This document shows, piece after piece, positions 8,814 to 18,095 of a DNA stretch of 64,000 nucleotides. The DNA comes from Acinetobacter ursingii DSM 16037 = CIP 107286. Lineage in GTDB: Bacteria > Pseudomonadota > Gammaproteobacteria > Pseudomonadales > Moraxellaceae. Under the pieces are notes generated by a model. That model was not told the DNA's origin and did not search any database. It saw only the letters and a program-made list of their open reading frames with translations. Each line of letters begins with the position of its first letter. Position 1 is the stretch's first letter. Both the position numbers and the translations under genes were made by a program. The stretch is from assembly GCF_000368825.1 (NCBI RefSeq), contig NZ_KB849717.1:644063-708062 (forward strand), read 5' to 3'.

Positions 8814-10001
8814 TCAAAAATAATAGCCCACCGCGAGATAAAACATTTTATCCCAGCCATTCTGAGTTTGATTTCCCTGCGCCAAACTGTCAGCGTCTCC
8901 GCCGTTCATCGGGTCATTGCGACTCATAAGATATTCAGCCTGAACACCAATGGCTTTATAATTAAATGCAATCCCACCAATTAAACGTTCTGAATCTTTA
9001 TAACCTGATTCATCTTTAAAGAAACGACTATGCGATAAATACGGCTTAATATTTTCTAAGTGAAAATAGGGTTGCTCAAAGGTGTAATTCACTTCATTGA
9101 GCAAATAGCGTCCATGGTTTGCCAGTTGGTAATTGCTATCGAAAGCACCCATGGTTGAGCTGTCTGGGAACATATCGTCGTGATTATTGATCTTCTGCTG
9201 ACCATATAAACTAAGCCATTGCCACTGACCGAATTGAGTCGTAGCAAAAACATTCCATGTGTTACGATGTCCATCGCGATGAGTACGTTTATTTTCAATC
9301 TCTGAATACCAAAAAGATGTCCCTAGCTCTGTACTTAGCTGACGACGTTCATGTAATTCAATTTTTTTGGTTAATCTCGCGATCCACATATTTTTTTCTC
9401 TTAAATGTGTTCCCGTCGTTAAATCATCTGATTCCACAAAGTTTGGAGTATAACGACTGGCATCTTTTGATGTGCCTTTATAATTTCCGCCATCACTTGG
9501 ATAGAATGCAAAGCTCGCGTGATAGTCATCATGATGAAGTTGGTATTGGATTCCAAGATTGGAAACATCCTCAAACCCAGCGGTATTCATGAGCGTTTCA
9601 TAATAACTACTGCCCCAAAATTCACCTAATCCAAAATTAATAGGCTGCAAACCTAAACTTATCCGTTGTTCATCATTCAACTTGTAGCCTATCCATGCGT
9701 GACGTAAAAAAACCGCATCACAAAGTTGATCATATCGATAGCAGCGTCCATCTATCGAAGCCAGCCAATCTGGATTTTCATAATCCAGCACCAGACGAAT
9801 ATCTGCTAAACGCCAGAGATTATTTTGACCCTCATTGGCTTTTTCCTGATAATCCTTACTATAAAAATGAGTTCGTATTGCACCTGAAAGTTTGATTTCC
9901 CCCAGATTTTCATGAGGATCACCCCAACTTAAATCGGATGCCCATAGACTGCTTGAGCTAAAAATAATACTTGTTGTAAGTAGTAATACTGACTTATTCA
10001 T
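8814..10001 (-). CDS. Outer-membrane beta-barrel protein (porin-like)
   Basis: A 395-residue exported protein with a signal peptide (MNKSVLLLTTSIIFSSSSLW, cleavage near WAS-DL). The mature part alternates polar and aromatic residues as in transmembrane beta strands and ends in the outer-membrane signature LAVGYYF with terminal Phe. Motifs such as GEIKLSGAIRTHFYSKDY and RISLGLQPINFGLGEFWG resemble porin strand starts. Size and pattern suit a 16-18 strand porin for a small solute, but the substrate is unknown and no catabolic operon adjoins it. It is transcribed alone; tRNA-Met lies upstream on the same strand. Confidence 0.82.
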   Translation of the reverse strand: MNKSVLLLTTSIIFSSSSLWASDLSWGDPHENLGEIKLSGAIRTHFYSKDYQEKANEGQNNLWRLADIRLVLDYENPDWLASIDGRCYRYDQLCDAVFLRHAWIGYKLNDEQRISLGLQPINFGLGEFWGSSYYETLMNTAGFEDVSNLGIQYQLHHDDYHASFAFYPSDGGNYKGTSKDASRYTPNFVESDDLTTGTHLREKNMWIARLTKKIELHERRQLSTELGTSFWYSEIENKRTHRDGHRNTWNVFATTQFGQWQWLSLYGQQKINNHDDMFPDSSTMGAFDSNYQLANHGRYLLNEVNYTFEQPYFHLENIKPYLSHSRFFKDESGYKDSERLIGGIAFNYKAIGVQAEYLMSRNDPMNGGDADSLAQGNQTQNGWDKMFYLAVGYYF

Positions 10002-10150
10002 GTCATAACTTCCTGAAAGTGAGGTGATGAAAATGCATAAGTTCGTTTTTAATTAGAAAACTAAAACATTGAACTTGATGTTAACAAAAGTAGATGAACG
10101 AAAAATGTAAATAAAAAAAAAGATCACGTAAGGTACATGATCTTTAAAAA

Positions 10151-10227
10151 TGGTGGCTATGACGGGACTTGAACCTGTGACCCCCGCATTATGAGTGCGG
10201 TGCTCTAACCAACTGAGCTACATAGCC
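10151..10227 (-). tRNA. tRNA-Met (CAT), elongator type
   Basis: Read on the minus strand, the 77-base gene folds as a full cloverleaf: acceptor GGCTATG with CATAGCC, D-arm TAGCTCAGTTGGTTAGAGCA, anticodon arm CGCACTCATAATGCG (anticodon CAT), T-arm with GGTTCAAGTCC, and an encoded CCA end. The paired first base (G-C) and the D-arm fit elongator rather than initiator tRNA-Met. No integrase or duplicated 3' end is nearby. Confidence 0.96.
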
Positions 10228-10453
10228 ATAAACTGTGTGCGCATTATCTATAGAAGCAGGATAAGCGTCAACACCTTTAGCGACCATCTGTTCATCAAAT
10301 ACTCAAATACATTGAAATACTGGGTGACATTTAAAATTTAAGAACATTTAGCATACAAAATACAATATTGGGTGATGCATGACTCAAATTCTATTGAGCA
10401 GTTTATTTGAGATAAATAAATTAAAAATAGTATTGCTGTGTATGTTTAGACAA

Positions 10454-10532
10454 AAGACTTCTGTCGTCATGGTTTTAAGCTCTTTTATTTTTTTTCGCAA
10501 AGAGAAATAAAAGGATGTCTGAAATAAGCCTA
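10454..10532 (+). repeat. Dispersed ~80-bp MITE-like repeat, copy 2
   Basis: Starts AAGACTTCTGTCGTCATGG and ends TGTCTGAAATAAGCCTA, with the central dyad TTTTATTTTTTTTCGC ... GAGAAATAAAA. Same orientation and near-identical layout to copy 1. It lies between tRNA-Met and the SOD promoter. Confidence 0.8.
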
Positions 10533-10607
10533 AAAATGATCCATATAAAACTTAAAAAATATTTAAATTTTGATCAATTTAATACAAAATTTATTATATA
10601 TATGTAA

Positions 10608-10628
10608 CCAAGAATCATTCTCTATAAT
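10608..10628 (+). promoter_or_regulatory. Fur-box-like site overlapping a -10 box before the SOD gene
   Basis: AAGAATCATTCTCT (10610-10623) is a near match to the core of typical Fur boxes (GAGAATCATTCTC) and abuts a consensus TATAAT at 10623-10628, 53 bases before the SOD start. The -35 region is poor. Control of a Mn-type SOD by Fur is known in other gammaproteobacteria; here it is inferred from the site only. Confidence 0.5.
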
Positions 10629-10680
10629 AAACCCGTTACTATGTGATCTGAAAAGGTTTTCGACATATAAGGACGATCCA

Positions 10681-11367
10681 ATGACACGAGCATTTAAGAC
10701 TACGCTTTTTCTTTTAACTACATCAGTCATCAGTATGTCTGCACTTGCTGACTTTAAACAAGCACCTTTACCCTATGCCAGCAATGCTTTAGAGCCCGCC
10801 ATTGATCAACAGACCATGGAAATTCATTATGGCAAACATCATAAAGCTTATGTCGATAACTTGAATGCACAGATTAAGACTTATCCAGAGCTCGACAAAA
10901 TCGAACTTATTCAGCTACAAAAACAGATTTCAAAATACAATACAGCTGTTCGTAATAATGGTGGTGGTCATTTTAACCATACTTTCTTTTGGGATAGCCT
11001 AGCACCCACAGCGAAAACAGGGCAACCAAGCGCAACACTGCTGAAAAAAATCAATCAGGACTTTGGTTCACTGGATGCCTTTAAACAGAAATTTAACGAG
11101 GCAGCTTCTGGTCGTTTTGGTTCAGGATGGGCTTGGCTGATTGCCACGCCAGATGGAAAGCTTGCCATCACCTCAACACCGAATCAGGATAATCCACTCA
11201 TGGATATTGCTGAAACAAAAGGTACGCCTTTACTCGGATTGGATGTTTGGGAACATGCATATTATTTAAAATACCAAAATCGTCGTGCGGACTATATCAA
11301 GGCATTTTGGAGTGTGGTGAACTGGAATAAAGTCAACGAACGTTATACACAAGCCATTAAAAAATAA
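10681..11367 (+). CDS. Exported Mn-type superoxide dismutase (Fe/Mn family)
   Basis: Converts superoxide to peroxide and oxygen. The 228-residue protein starts with a Sec signal (MTRAFKTTLFLLTTSVISMS, cleavage at ALA-DFK), placing it in the periplasm, unlike cytoplasmic SodA/SodB. The Fe/Mn SOD fold is complete: HHKAYVDNLN and GGGHFNHTFFW in the N-terminal half, GSGWAWL, then STPNQDNPLM and GLDVWEHAYYLKYQNRR. GGGHxNH plus the Gln of PNQDNP are the pattern of the Mn-using branch. The ATG at 10681 has AAGGA before it; in-frame upstream codons have none. A Fur-box-like site overlaps the promoter. Confidence 0.93.
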   Translation: MTRAFKTTLFLLTTSVISMSALADFKQAPLPYASNALEPAIDQQTMEIHYGKHHKAYVDNLNAQIKTYPELDKIELIQLQKQISKYNTAVRNNGGGHFNHTFFWDSLAPTAKTGQPSATLLKKINQDFGSLDAFKQKFNEAASGRFGSGWAWLIATPDGKLAITSTPNQDNPLMDIAETKGTPLLGLDVWEHAYYLKYQNRRADYIKAFWSVVNWNKVNERYTQAIKK

Positions 11368-11385
11368 TTTATCTGCATCAATAAA

Positions 11386-11414
11386 AAACAAGCGCCATTT
11401 AGGCGCTTGTTTTT
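11386..11414. terminator. Bidirectional rho-independent terminator
   Basis: Arms AAACAAGCGCC (11386-11396) and GGCGCTTGTTT (11402-11412) followed by T's, with an A-run on the other side, so it can serve both the SOD gene and the convergent lysS. Confidence 0.88.
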
Positions 11415-11426
11415 GCTTTTAAAATA

Positions 11427-12956
11427 TTAACCTTCTTTCCGGCGCATATGCGGGAATAAAATGACATCACGGATACTTGGTGCATCAGCAAATAACATCA
11501 CCAAACGATCAATTCCGATGCCTTCACCTGCGGTTGGTGGTAAACCATACTCAAGTGCTTCCACAAAGTCAGCATCATAGTGCATCGCTTCATCATCACC
11601 TGCATCTTTTTCTGCAACCTGCGCCTGAAAACGTTCCGCTTGATCAATCGGATCATTCAACTCCGAGAAACCATTCGCCAATTCACGACCACCAATAAAG
11701 AATTCGAAACGATCGGTAATATGTGGATTGTCATCGTTACGACGCGCTAGTGGTGACGTTTCCGCTGGATATTCAGTAATAAATGTAGGCTGACGCAATT
11801 TGGTTTCAACGGTTTCTTCAAACACAATCGTTTGTAATTTACCTAAACCAAAGCCAGGTTTTACCTGTTCTTTTAATACGTCTTGAGTAAATTTAGCCAA
11901 AAATTCACGGTCATTCACATTTTCAGGCGTAAATTCTGGATTATTTTCCAAAATCGCATCGAACATGGAAATCTTTTTAAACGGCCCTTTAAAGCTGAAT
12001 ACTTCGCCTTGATACGGCACATCTGTACTACCCAGAATATCCAGAGCCAATTTTTCTAGCATGTTTTCAGTCAATTGCATCAGATCTTTATAATCTGCAT
12101 AAGCCTGATAAAATTCGATCATGGTAAATTCAGGGTTATGACGTGTCGATACCCCTTCATTACGGAAGTTACGGTTAATTTCAAACACACGTTCAAAACC
12201 ACCTACCACCAGACGTTTTAAATAAAGCTCAGGCGCGATACGCAAGAATAATGGCATATCCAATGCATTGTGATGCGTTTCAAATGGACGCGCAGAAGCA
12301 CCACCCGGAATGATATGCATCATTGGGGTTTCAACTTCCATAAAACGTTCATTGTTCAAAAATGCACGAATCCCTGCAACCACTTTGGCACGAATTTCAA
12401 AAGTCTTGCGCGTTTCTTCATTGACGATCAAATCCAAATAACGTTTGCGATATTTGGCTTCGGTATCGGTTAAACCATGAAATTTGTCTGGTAATGGACG
12501 CAACGATTTGGTTAGTAATTCAAAGCCTTCAAGGTGAACATATAAATCGCCTTTGCCTGAACGACCAATATAACCTTCAGCCGCGATAATATCGCCCAGA
12601 TCCAGACTCTTGATAGTTTCCAAGGTTTCTGCTGGCAAACCTTTACGGTCCACATACAGCTGGATACGACCTGTCATATCCTGAATCACCATAAATGATC
12701 CACGATTGAGCATGACACGCCCTGCAACTTTCACATAAACATGTTCAGCCGCTTCAATCTGTGCTTTATCTTGATCTTTAAATTGTTCTTGTAAATCAGC
12801 AGCGTAATGTTCGCGTTTAAAGCTGTTTGGCCACGGACTTTGGCCACTTTGCTTCGCATTGTCCTGAATTTGTTTTAACTTGGCATGACGCTGTGCAATT
12901 AAATCGTTTTCGGAAATAATGGGTTCAGAAGTCGATTGAGCGTTTTGTTGCGTCAT
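11427..12956 (-). CDS. lysS: Lysyl-tRNA synthetase (class II)
   Basis: Charges tRNA-Lys with lysine. The 509-residue chain is collinear with bacterial class II LysRS: N-terminal OB-fold anticodon-binding domain ([19 protein letters not shown]), motif 1 region ([16 protein letters not shown]), motif 2 ([18 protein letters not shown]) and the C-terminal motif 3 ([18 protein letters not shown]). Start ATG at 12956 after GGCAGAG. It appears to be transcribed alone, ending at the terminator shared with the SOD gene. Confidence 0.97.
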   Translation of the reverse strand: MTQQNAQSTSEPIISENDLIAQRHAKLKQIQDNAKQSGQSPWPNSFKREHYAADLQEQFKDQDKAQIEAAEHVYVKVAGRVMLNRGSFMVIQDMTGRIQLYVDRKGLPAETLETIKSLDLGDIIAAEGYIGRSGKGDLYVHLEGFELLTKSLRPLPDKFHGLTDTEAKYRKRYLDLIVNEETRKTFEIRAKVVAGIRAFLNNERFMEVETPMMHIIPGGASARPFETHHNALDMPLFLRIAPELYLKRLVVGGFERVFEINRNFRNEGVSTRHNPEFTMIEFYQAYADYKDLMQLTENMLEKLALDILGSTDVPYQGEVFSFKGPFKKISMFDAILENNPEFTPENVNDREFLAKFTQDVLKEQVKPGFGLGKLQTIVFEETVETKLRQPTFITEYPAETSPLARRNDDNPHITDRFEFFIGGRELANGFSELNDPIDQAERFQAQVAEKDAGDDEAMHYDADFVEALEYGLPPTAGEGIGIDRLVMLFADAPSIRDVILFPHMRRKEG

Positions 12957-13215
12957 CTCTGCCTCGATTAAGTAAAAAAATGAAGTCGTAGAGTTTAGCA
13001 GATGTCATCAGATTTTCGTATGATTTCTTCGGCTCTATCTTTGAAATTCATGTGAATCCTGTTTTCTTGAATGCGTCACCCCATCTCCTTAGACCAAAAT
13101 CTAAGATTCATTCTCCACACTTCACAGTAAAATATTTAAACATTGAGGTGCTTTTAAAACGAATAGCTGTGGACATGGAATGACCAGTTTATTCATCCTA
13201 CTGGTTTAAATAAAA

Positions 13216-13719
13216 ATGCTGCAAGATCAATTTAAAATATTATTTTTGCATGGCTTGGACTCCTCGCGTGAATCCACCAAGTTTCATGCTATTCAAAGTA
13301 CAAACAAGTTTTGTATTGATGTCGATTATCGCAATTTAAACTATGAAACGGTTGCACATTTTTATCAAAATATTATTCAAAGCATTCGACCCAATATCCT
13401 GATTGGACATAGTCTAGGCGGATATTGGGCGCTTAAACTCTCCAGTCAATATCAATTGGCTGCGATTGTGGCTAACCCAAGTTTAACCCCTCATTTTCGT
13501 GATGATTATCCCCCTATTTCGGCTGAAGATCTGGATAATGATCTTCCACGACTGGCTTATCTTGAATTAGGTGATGAGGTGATCGATATGCGTGAAGTTC
13601 AATCACAATTGGAAAACTATATGCTAATCGATGCTGTTGAAGGTGGTCATCATCGTCTTGAACAACCCGAAAAGATTAATCATCTGATTGAACATATTCA
13701 AAAACAGTATTTTAAATAA
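13216..13719 (+). CDS. YqiA/YcfP-type alpha/beta-fold esterase
   Basis: A 167-residue compact alpha/beta hydrolase. It has the opening strand-turn ILFLHGLDSS, the nucleophile elbow GHSLGG near residue 69 and a C-terminal GGHHRLEQPEKI that should supply the catalytic His; the Asp is probably in LGDEVID. Length and layout match the UPF0227/YqiA group, whose E. coli member cleaves acyl-CoA and short esters. No signal peptide. It is a single gene with its own terminator at 13748. Confidence 0.8.
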   Translation: MLQDQFKILFLHGLDSSRESTKFHAIQSTNKFCIDVDYRNLNYETVAHFYQNIIQSIRPNILIGHSLGGYWALKLSSQYQLAAIVANPSLTPHFRDDYPPISAEDLDNDLPRLAYLELGDEVIDMREVQSQLENYMLIDAVEGGHHRLEQPEKINHLIEHIQKQYFK

Positions 13720-13747
13720 ATCTGAAAATTATCCTATAGCGCCTATA

Positions 13748-13772
13748 GAGAATGAGGTCTCATTCTCTTTTT
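13748..13772 (+). terminator. Rho-independent terminator after the YqiA-like gene
   Basis: Arms GAGAATGA (13748-13755) and TCATTCTC (13760-13767), GGTC loop, then TTTTT. Confidence 0.85.
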
Positions 13773-13783
13773 ATGGATATGAT

Positions 13784-14320
13784 TTATTCAGAATAACCCT
13801 CAGATTTATTATCCAGCACATGCCAGACTGATAAACCTAAATCCGCATGAAGATCTGGCAAATCCAGTAAAATGACAGCACCCAAGACCTGATGTCCACA
13901 TTTTTGACAAAGTTGATTAACCGCTTTTAAGGTTCCACCTGTCGCTAGCACATCATCTACCAAAATCACTTTTTGCGCTTCGATTTGCGCTGACATTTCT
14001 AACTGATCTGAACCGTATTCCAGACTATAACCAACACATTCGACTGGTGGCGGTAGCTTGCCCGCCTTACGCACCAACAATAAACCTTTTTGTAATCGTT
14101 GTGCCAATAACGTAGCTAATACAAATCCTCTTGCCTCCACTGCAACAAAACTTTCGACCTGTTGTAATTGTGACTCAGGAATAGCCGCAATTAATGCATC
14201 AGTGAGTAAGTCTAGTTCTTTGACAAATAAAGGAGTTAAATCATAAAAACAAATGCCTTTTTTAGGAAAATCAGGCACAGTCCGAATATGCGACCATAAA
14301 GTCTGAGCAAGAGCGGTCAT
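13784..14320 (-). CDS. apt: Adenine phosphoribosyltransferase
   Basis: Salvages adenine to AMP with PRPP. The 178-residue protein has the PRPP-binding loop VILVDDVLATGGT near residues 118-130, the family start FPKKGICFYDLTPLF and the EARGFVLA segment of APRTs. ATG at 14320; the C-terminus NKSEGYSE is slightly divergent. It runs convergently to the YqiA-like gene and divergently from rubA. Confidence 0.94.
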   Translation of the reverse strand: MTALAQTLWSHIRTVPDFPKKGICFYDLTPLFVKELDLLTDALIAAIPESQLQQVESFVAVEARGFVLATLLAQRLQKGLLLVRKAGKLPPPVECVGYSLEYGSDQLEMSAQIEAQKVILVDDVLATGGTLKAVNQLCQKCGHQVLGAVILLDLPDLHADLGLSVWHVLDNKSEGYSE

Positions 14321-14714
14321 AAATACAATCTAAGATGGCAAATGAATGTCTTAATTTTACACCTTCATATTTAACTAGACCAGTGAGACCAACCAACAAC
14401 AAGATTATTCATTAATTATCATGCCACTTTTTCAAGAAAGACTCGATACAACCAATTGTAAAGCATCAATTTATTTTTATTTAAAATGACTTGATTGGCT
14501 TCATTGCCCAAAAAACCACGCTTTTGTCCCAAGCTGCCATTCCGCTTTTATTCTGAATGATTAAACTCCTTTAATTGCTTTACTTAGCTGATGATCTGCG
14601 CAAAAATCATAAGTTGTATAAATGTGATTGCATTTATCGCTAGAGTCTATATTTAGAGAATGGATTCGTTTTACGACAGGCAGCTGAAGCGAACTTATCG
14701 GGTTGGAGAATCAA
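14321..14714. other. Divergent spacer between apt and rubA
   Basis: About 390 AT-rich bases that should hold the apt promoter and the rubA operon promoter. I could not place a convincing -35/-10 pair (a TATATT at about 14649 lacks a well-spaced partner). No gene. Confidence 0.4.
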
Positions 14715-14879
14715 ATGAAAAAATATCAATGCATCGTATGTGGATGGATTTATGACGAGTCAGAAGGCTGGCCACAAGACGGCATTGCACCGGGGACAAA
14801 ATGGGATGACATTCCAGATGACTGGACTTGCCCAGATTGCGGCGTTTCAAAAGCTGATTTTGAAATGATCGAAATCTAA
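14715..14879 (+). CDS. rubA: Rubredoxin
   Basis: A 54-residue one-iron electron carrier. Both CxxC knuckles are intact, [11 protein letters not shown] and [10 protein letters not shown], with the usual acidic linker ([13 protein letters not shown] type). In Acinetobacter it carries electrons from RubB to the membrane alkane hydroxylase. ATG at 14715 follows TTGGAGAATCAA, a good ribosome site. It is the first gene of the rubA-rubB-estB-oxyR operon described in Acinetobacter ADP1; no alkM/alkB is in the window, which is also the arrangement in ADP1. A stem-loop with a T-run separates it from rubB. Confidence 0.96.
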   Translation: MKKYQCIVCGWIYDESEGWPQDGIAPGTKWDDIPDDWTCPDCGVSKADFEMIEI

Positions 14880-14890
14880 TATGTTTCATC

Positions 14891-14918
14891 AAGACCATGT
14901 ACAATTCATGGTCTTTTT
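14891..14918 (+). terminator. Intercistronic terminator-like hairpin rubA/rubB
   Basis: Arms AAGACCATG (14891-14899) and CATGGTCTT (14907-14915), 7-base loop, T-run to 14918. Probably partial, setting a higher rubA than rubB transcript level. Confidence 0.75.
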
Positions 14919-14958
14919 ACTTAAAAGTTAATCATTTACTGTGAATGGAGAATACGCA

Positions 14959-16140
14959 ATGCATCCTATCGTCATCATTGGATCAGGCATGGCAGGTTAC
15001 ACGTTGGCTCGCGAGTTTAGGAAATTAAACCCAGACCATGAACTTCTCATGATTTGTGCTGACGATGCAGTAAATTATGCTAAACCGACTTTATCTAATG
15101 CACTTGTTGGCAATAAAGCACCTGAACAAATTCAGTTGGGTGATGCCGAAAAAATGTCAACACAACTCAATATGCAAATTCAGACACATACATGGGTTAA
15201 AGAAATTCATGCAGATCGCCATGAATTGGTGACTGAAAAAGACGGACAACAACAAATTCAGCCCTATTCAAAATTAGTGTTAGCTGTGGGCGCAAATCCG
15301 ATTCGTCTCGCCATTGCAGGCGATGGAAGTGATGACATTCATGTGGTGAATTCACTGATCGATTATCGAGCATTTCGCGAAAATCTTGCAAAATGTAATG
15401 ACAAACGTGTAGTCATTTTGGGCGCTGGGCTTATTGGCTGCGAATTTGCAAATGATCTTCAAAATACAGATCATGATGTCACTGTCATTGATTTATCACC
15501 TCGTCCTTTAGGTCGTCTATTGCCAGCCCATGTAGCCGAAGCATTCCAACAAAGTCTAGAACAAAGTGGCATTCGTTTTGTACTTTCAACCACAGTTGAA
15601 AAAGTCACAAAAATAAATGATGGACAGGATTATGCGGTTACACTTGCCAACGGGCAGACCCTCGTTGCAGATATCGTCCTTTCAGCCATTGGTTTACAGC
15701 CTAATATCTCGTTGGCAAAAACCGCTGAGATTCAAACCAGTCGCGGTGTCATTACCAACAGTTTACTCGAAACCAATCAAACTGATATTTTTGCAATTGG
15801 CGACTGTGCCGAAGTCAATGGAACATTGCTTCCTTATGTTATGCCAATTATGCAGCAAGCTCGTGCACTCGCCAAAACATTAACTGGACAAACAACGTCT
15901 GTACATTATCCTGCCATGCCCGTTGCTGTTAAAACACCAGCGGCACCTCTAACTGTACTTCCCGCCCCTTTAGATGTTGACGTCAATTGGGAAACTGAAG
16001 AACTTGAAGATGGCATGCTTGCAAAAGCTTCAGATGCTGAGGGGACCTTACGTGGCTTTGTACTGCTTGGGCCAACAGCAGCAAAACAACGTTTGACCTT
16101 AACAAAACTTGTTCCAGACTTGATTCCAGCTCAAATTTAA
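14959..16140 (+). CDS. rubB: Rubredoxin-NAD(+) reductase
   Basis: FAD enzyme passing electrons from NADH to rubredoxin. The 393-residue protein has an N-terminal dinucleotide fold (IVIIGSGMAGYTLAREF), a second one near residues 150-165 (VVILGAGLIGCEFANDL) for NADH, and the FAD-contacting DIFAIGDCAEV near 275. I start it at the ATG 14959, which has GGAG nine bases before it; the frame is open from a GTG at 14941. It follows rubA after a hairpin and precedes estB. Confidence 0.95.
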   Translation: MHPIVIIGSGMAGYTLAREFRKLNPDHELLMICADDAVNYAKPTLSNALVGNKAPEQIQLGDAEKMSTQLNMQIQTHTWVKEIHADRHELVTEKDGQQQIQPYSKLVLAVGANPIRLAIAGDGSDDIHVVNSLIDYRAFRENLAKCNDKRVVILGAGLIGCEFANDLQNTDHDVTVIDLSPRPLGRLLPAHVAEAFQQSLEQSGIRFVLSTTVEKVTKINDGQDYAVTLANGQTLVADIVLSAIGLQPNISLAKTAEIQTSRGVITNSLLETNQTDIFAIGDCAEVNGTLLPYVMPIMQQARALAKTLTGQTTSVHYPAMPVAVKTPAAPLTVLPAPLDVDVNWETEELEDGMLAKASDAEGTLRGFVLLGPTAAKQRLTLTKLVPDLIPAQI

Positions 16141-16154
16141 GGTTTAAATAATCC

Positions 16155-16183
16155 AAGGCATTTATCTTGTTAAATGCCTTTTT
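16155..16183 (+). terminator. Intercistronic terminator-like hairpin rubB/estB
   Basis: Arms AAGGCATTTA (16155-16164) and TAAATGCCTT (16171-16180), 6-base loop, then TTT. It swallows an in-frame ATG at 16174, which argues that estB starts at 16201 instead. Confidence 0.72.
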
Positions 16184-16200
16184 GGAGAATCAAAAGAAAA

Positions 16201-17145
16201 ATGAATAGCGCCTTGGAATACAAAGTTTCACCTTACACCTCATTTATGCATGAAACAAAAGTCAAACTGAGCAATGGACTTGAACTTCATGTCGAAGTCG
16301 GTGGCGATCCTGAAAAACCAACGATTTTATTGGTGATGGGCTTGGGCGCCCAAATGTTATTCTGGCCTGATTTCTTTTGTAAATCATTGATCGATCAAGG
16401 CTTTCATGTCGTTCGTTTCGACAATCGTGATATTGGTCTTTCCTCCAAGATTCGACATAAAGGAAAACGTTTAAATACGCTTAAGTTGATGGGACGTTTT
16501 GCATTAGGCTTAGGCAATCAAGGTGCGCCTTATACCCTTTATGATATGGCTGAAGATGTATCCATGTTGATTGATGAAATGCAATTGGGTAAGGTTTATG
16601 TACTCGGAGCATCAATGGGCGGGATGATTGCCCAGATTGTTGCGGCGAAATATCCTGAAAAAGTAGAGAAATTAGGTTTATTATTTACCAGTAATAATCA
16701 GGCCTTGCTACCGCCTCCATTTCCCAAACAGCTTTTTAGTCTGATTGGTAAGCCTAAATCCAATGATGAAGATGGTATTATTAATCATAGCCTAAAACTT
16801 TATGAAATTATTGGCTCACCGGGTTATGTCAATCAAATGGAAGCCATGCAAACTGCACGCAAACTTTATCAACGCAGTTATCATCCTGCGGGCGTGTTAC
16901 AACAATTTTTAGCCATTTTATGTACAGGTTCATTACTACAACTTGATAAGCAAATTCAACAGCCCACCCTTGTTGTGCACGGATCACAAGATCGGTTACT
17001 TCCGCCAAGTCATGGTAAAGCTGTTGCCAAAGCAATTTCAAATGCCAAATTTGAATTAATTCATGGAATGGGGCATGATATCCCTGCACATTTTATTCCA
17101 CAACTTAGCGGTTTATTTGCGAACCACTTTAGAACATCAAATTAG
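16201..17145 (+). CDS. estB: Alpha/beta-hydrolase esterase EstB
   Basis: A 314-residue hydrolase of the alpha/beta fold with oxyanion-region motif VMGLGAQMLFWP, nucleophile elbow GASMGG near residue 125 of the chosen start, catalytic Asp in HGSQDRLLPP and His in GMGHDIP. No signal peptide. Its place directly after rubB and before oxyR equals that of estB in Acinetobacter ADP1, where the four genes form one operon; the true substrate is not established. An ATG at 16174 is within the preceding hairpin, so ATG 16201 (MNSALEYKV) is preferred. Confidence 0.9.
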   Translation: MNSALEYKVSPYTSFMHETKVKLSNGLELHVEVGGDPEKPTILLVMGLGAQMLFWPDFFCKSLIDQGFHVVRFDNRDIGLSSKIRHKGKRLNTLKLMGRFALGLGNQGAPYTLYDMAEDVSMLIDEMQLGKVYVLGASMGGMIAQIVAAKYPEKVEKLGLLFTSNNQALLPPPFPKQLFSLIGKPKSNDEDGIINHSLKLYEIIGSPGYVNQMEAMQTARKLYQRSYHPAGVLQQFLAILCTGSLLQLDKQIQQPTLVVHGSQDRLLPPSHGKAVAKAISNAKFELIHGMGHDIPAHFIPQLSGLFANHFRTSN

Positions 17146-17151
17146 GACACT

Positions 17152-18057
17152 ATGGCTGCATTACCATCATTGAGACAGCTGTCATACTTAGTGACGCTGT
17201 CAGAAACGTTGCACTTTACAGAAGCAGCACGTCGTTCTTTCGTCACGCAGTCGACTTTGTCGGGCGGGATTATGGAACTTGAACGTTTGCTTGGTGGCGT
17301 TCTGGTTGAACGTGACCGCCAAAATGTACGTTTAACTCCGCTTGGTGAACAAGTGGTTGCGCGGGCTCGTGTTTTACTGGCAGATGCTCAGGATTTGATG
17401 CGTTTAAGTCGGGAAATGAGTGAACCTCTCACAGGAGATCTCCATTTGGGGATTATTCCGACCATTGCGCCTTTTATTTTGACACCGCTTCTTGAAGAGG
17501 TGCATAAGCAACTTCCTAAGATTCAGCTTCATCTACACGAAGCACAAAGTGAAAAAATTGTAGAGCGCCTTGAACATGGCAATCTGGACATGGTGCTGTT
17601 GGCTCTACCATTTGATACCCGCGGCTTAAAAGTCTCAGAAGTTGCCAAAGAAGACTTATACCTCGTCTGTAATAAACATGATCAACATTCTTTAAATGCT
17701 CAATCTTTGGATGATCTTGATTTATCCAGATTAATGCTTTTAGAAGAAGGTCATTGTTTACGTGATCATGCTTTAAGTGCCTGCCCAATTGGCGAGCGTA
17801 AAAATGACAATCGTCTGAAAGCCAGCTCCTTACCTACCCTGATTGAAATGGTATCTTCAAACTTAGGCTTTACCTTGTTACCTGCCATTGCAATTGAAAC
17901 GCATATGTTAAAAGGCAATGATGAGTTAGTAATCAAACCACTTCAGGATGCTCCAAGTCGCACCCTCGCCTTAATCACGCGCAAAAGTACTCCACTTCAA
18001 AGCGAGTTTGATGTGATTTTAGGTATTTTGAAAAAGATTACAGCGAATTTGAATTGA
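17152..18057 (+). CDS. oxyR: LysR-type peroxide sensor OxyR
   Basis: A 301-residue LysR regulator that induces peroxide-defence genes. The N-terminal winged helix is LRQLSYLVTLSETLHFTEAA ... QSTLSGGI. The redox pair is present as C202 and C211 (EEGHCLRDHALSAC), the same spacing as Cys199/Cys208 of E. coli OxyR. It starts six bases after the estB stop, so it is co-transcribed with the rub genes. LysR genes are usually divergent from a target; here it is instead an operon tail. A strong hairpin follows. Confidence 0.95.
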   Translation: MAALPSLRQLSYLVTLSETLHFTEAARRSFVTQSTLSGGIMELERLLGGVLVERDRQNVRLTPLGEQVVARARVLLADAQDLMRLSREMSEPLTGDLHLGIIPTIAPFILTPLLEEVHKQLPKIQLHLHEAQSEKIVERLEHGNLDMVLLALPFDTRGLKVSEVAKEDLYLVCNKHDQHSLNAQSLDDLDLSRLMLLEEGHCLRDHALSACPIGERKNDNRLKASSLPTLIEMVSSNLGFTLLPAIAIETHMLKGNDELVIKPLQDAPSRTLALITRKSTPLQSEFDVILGILKKITANLN

Positions 18058-18064
18058 TTTAAAC

Positions 18065-18092
18065 TATGAGGCTCATTTTTATGAGCCTCATA
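18065..18092. terminator. Terminator hairpin between oxyR and the glycosyltransferase
   Basis: Twelve perfect pairs, TATGAGGCTCAT (18065-18076) with ATGAGCCTCATA (18081-18092), loop TTTT. It serves two convergent genes. Confidence 0.8.
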
Positions 18093-18095
18093 ATA

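Noticed and set aside
10151..10227. tRNA-Met as an integration site
   Set aside because: No integrase, no duplicated tRNA 3' end and no change in gene content on either side.
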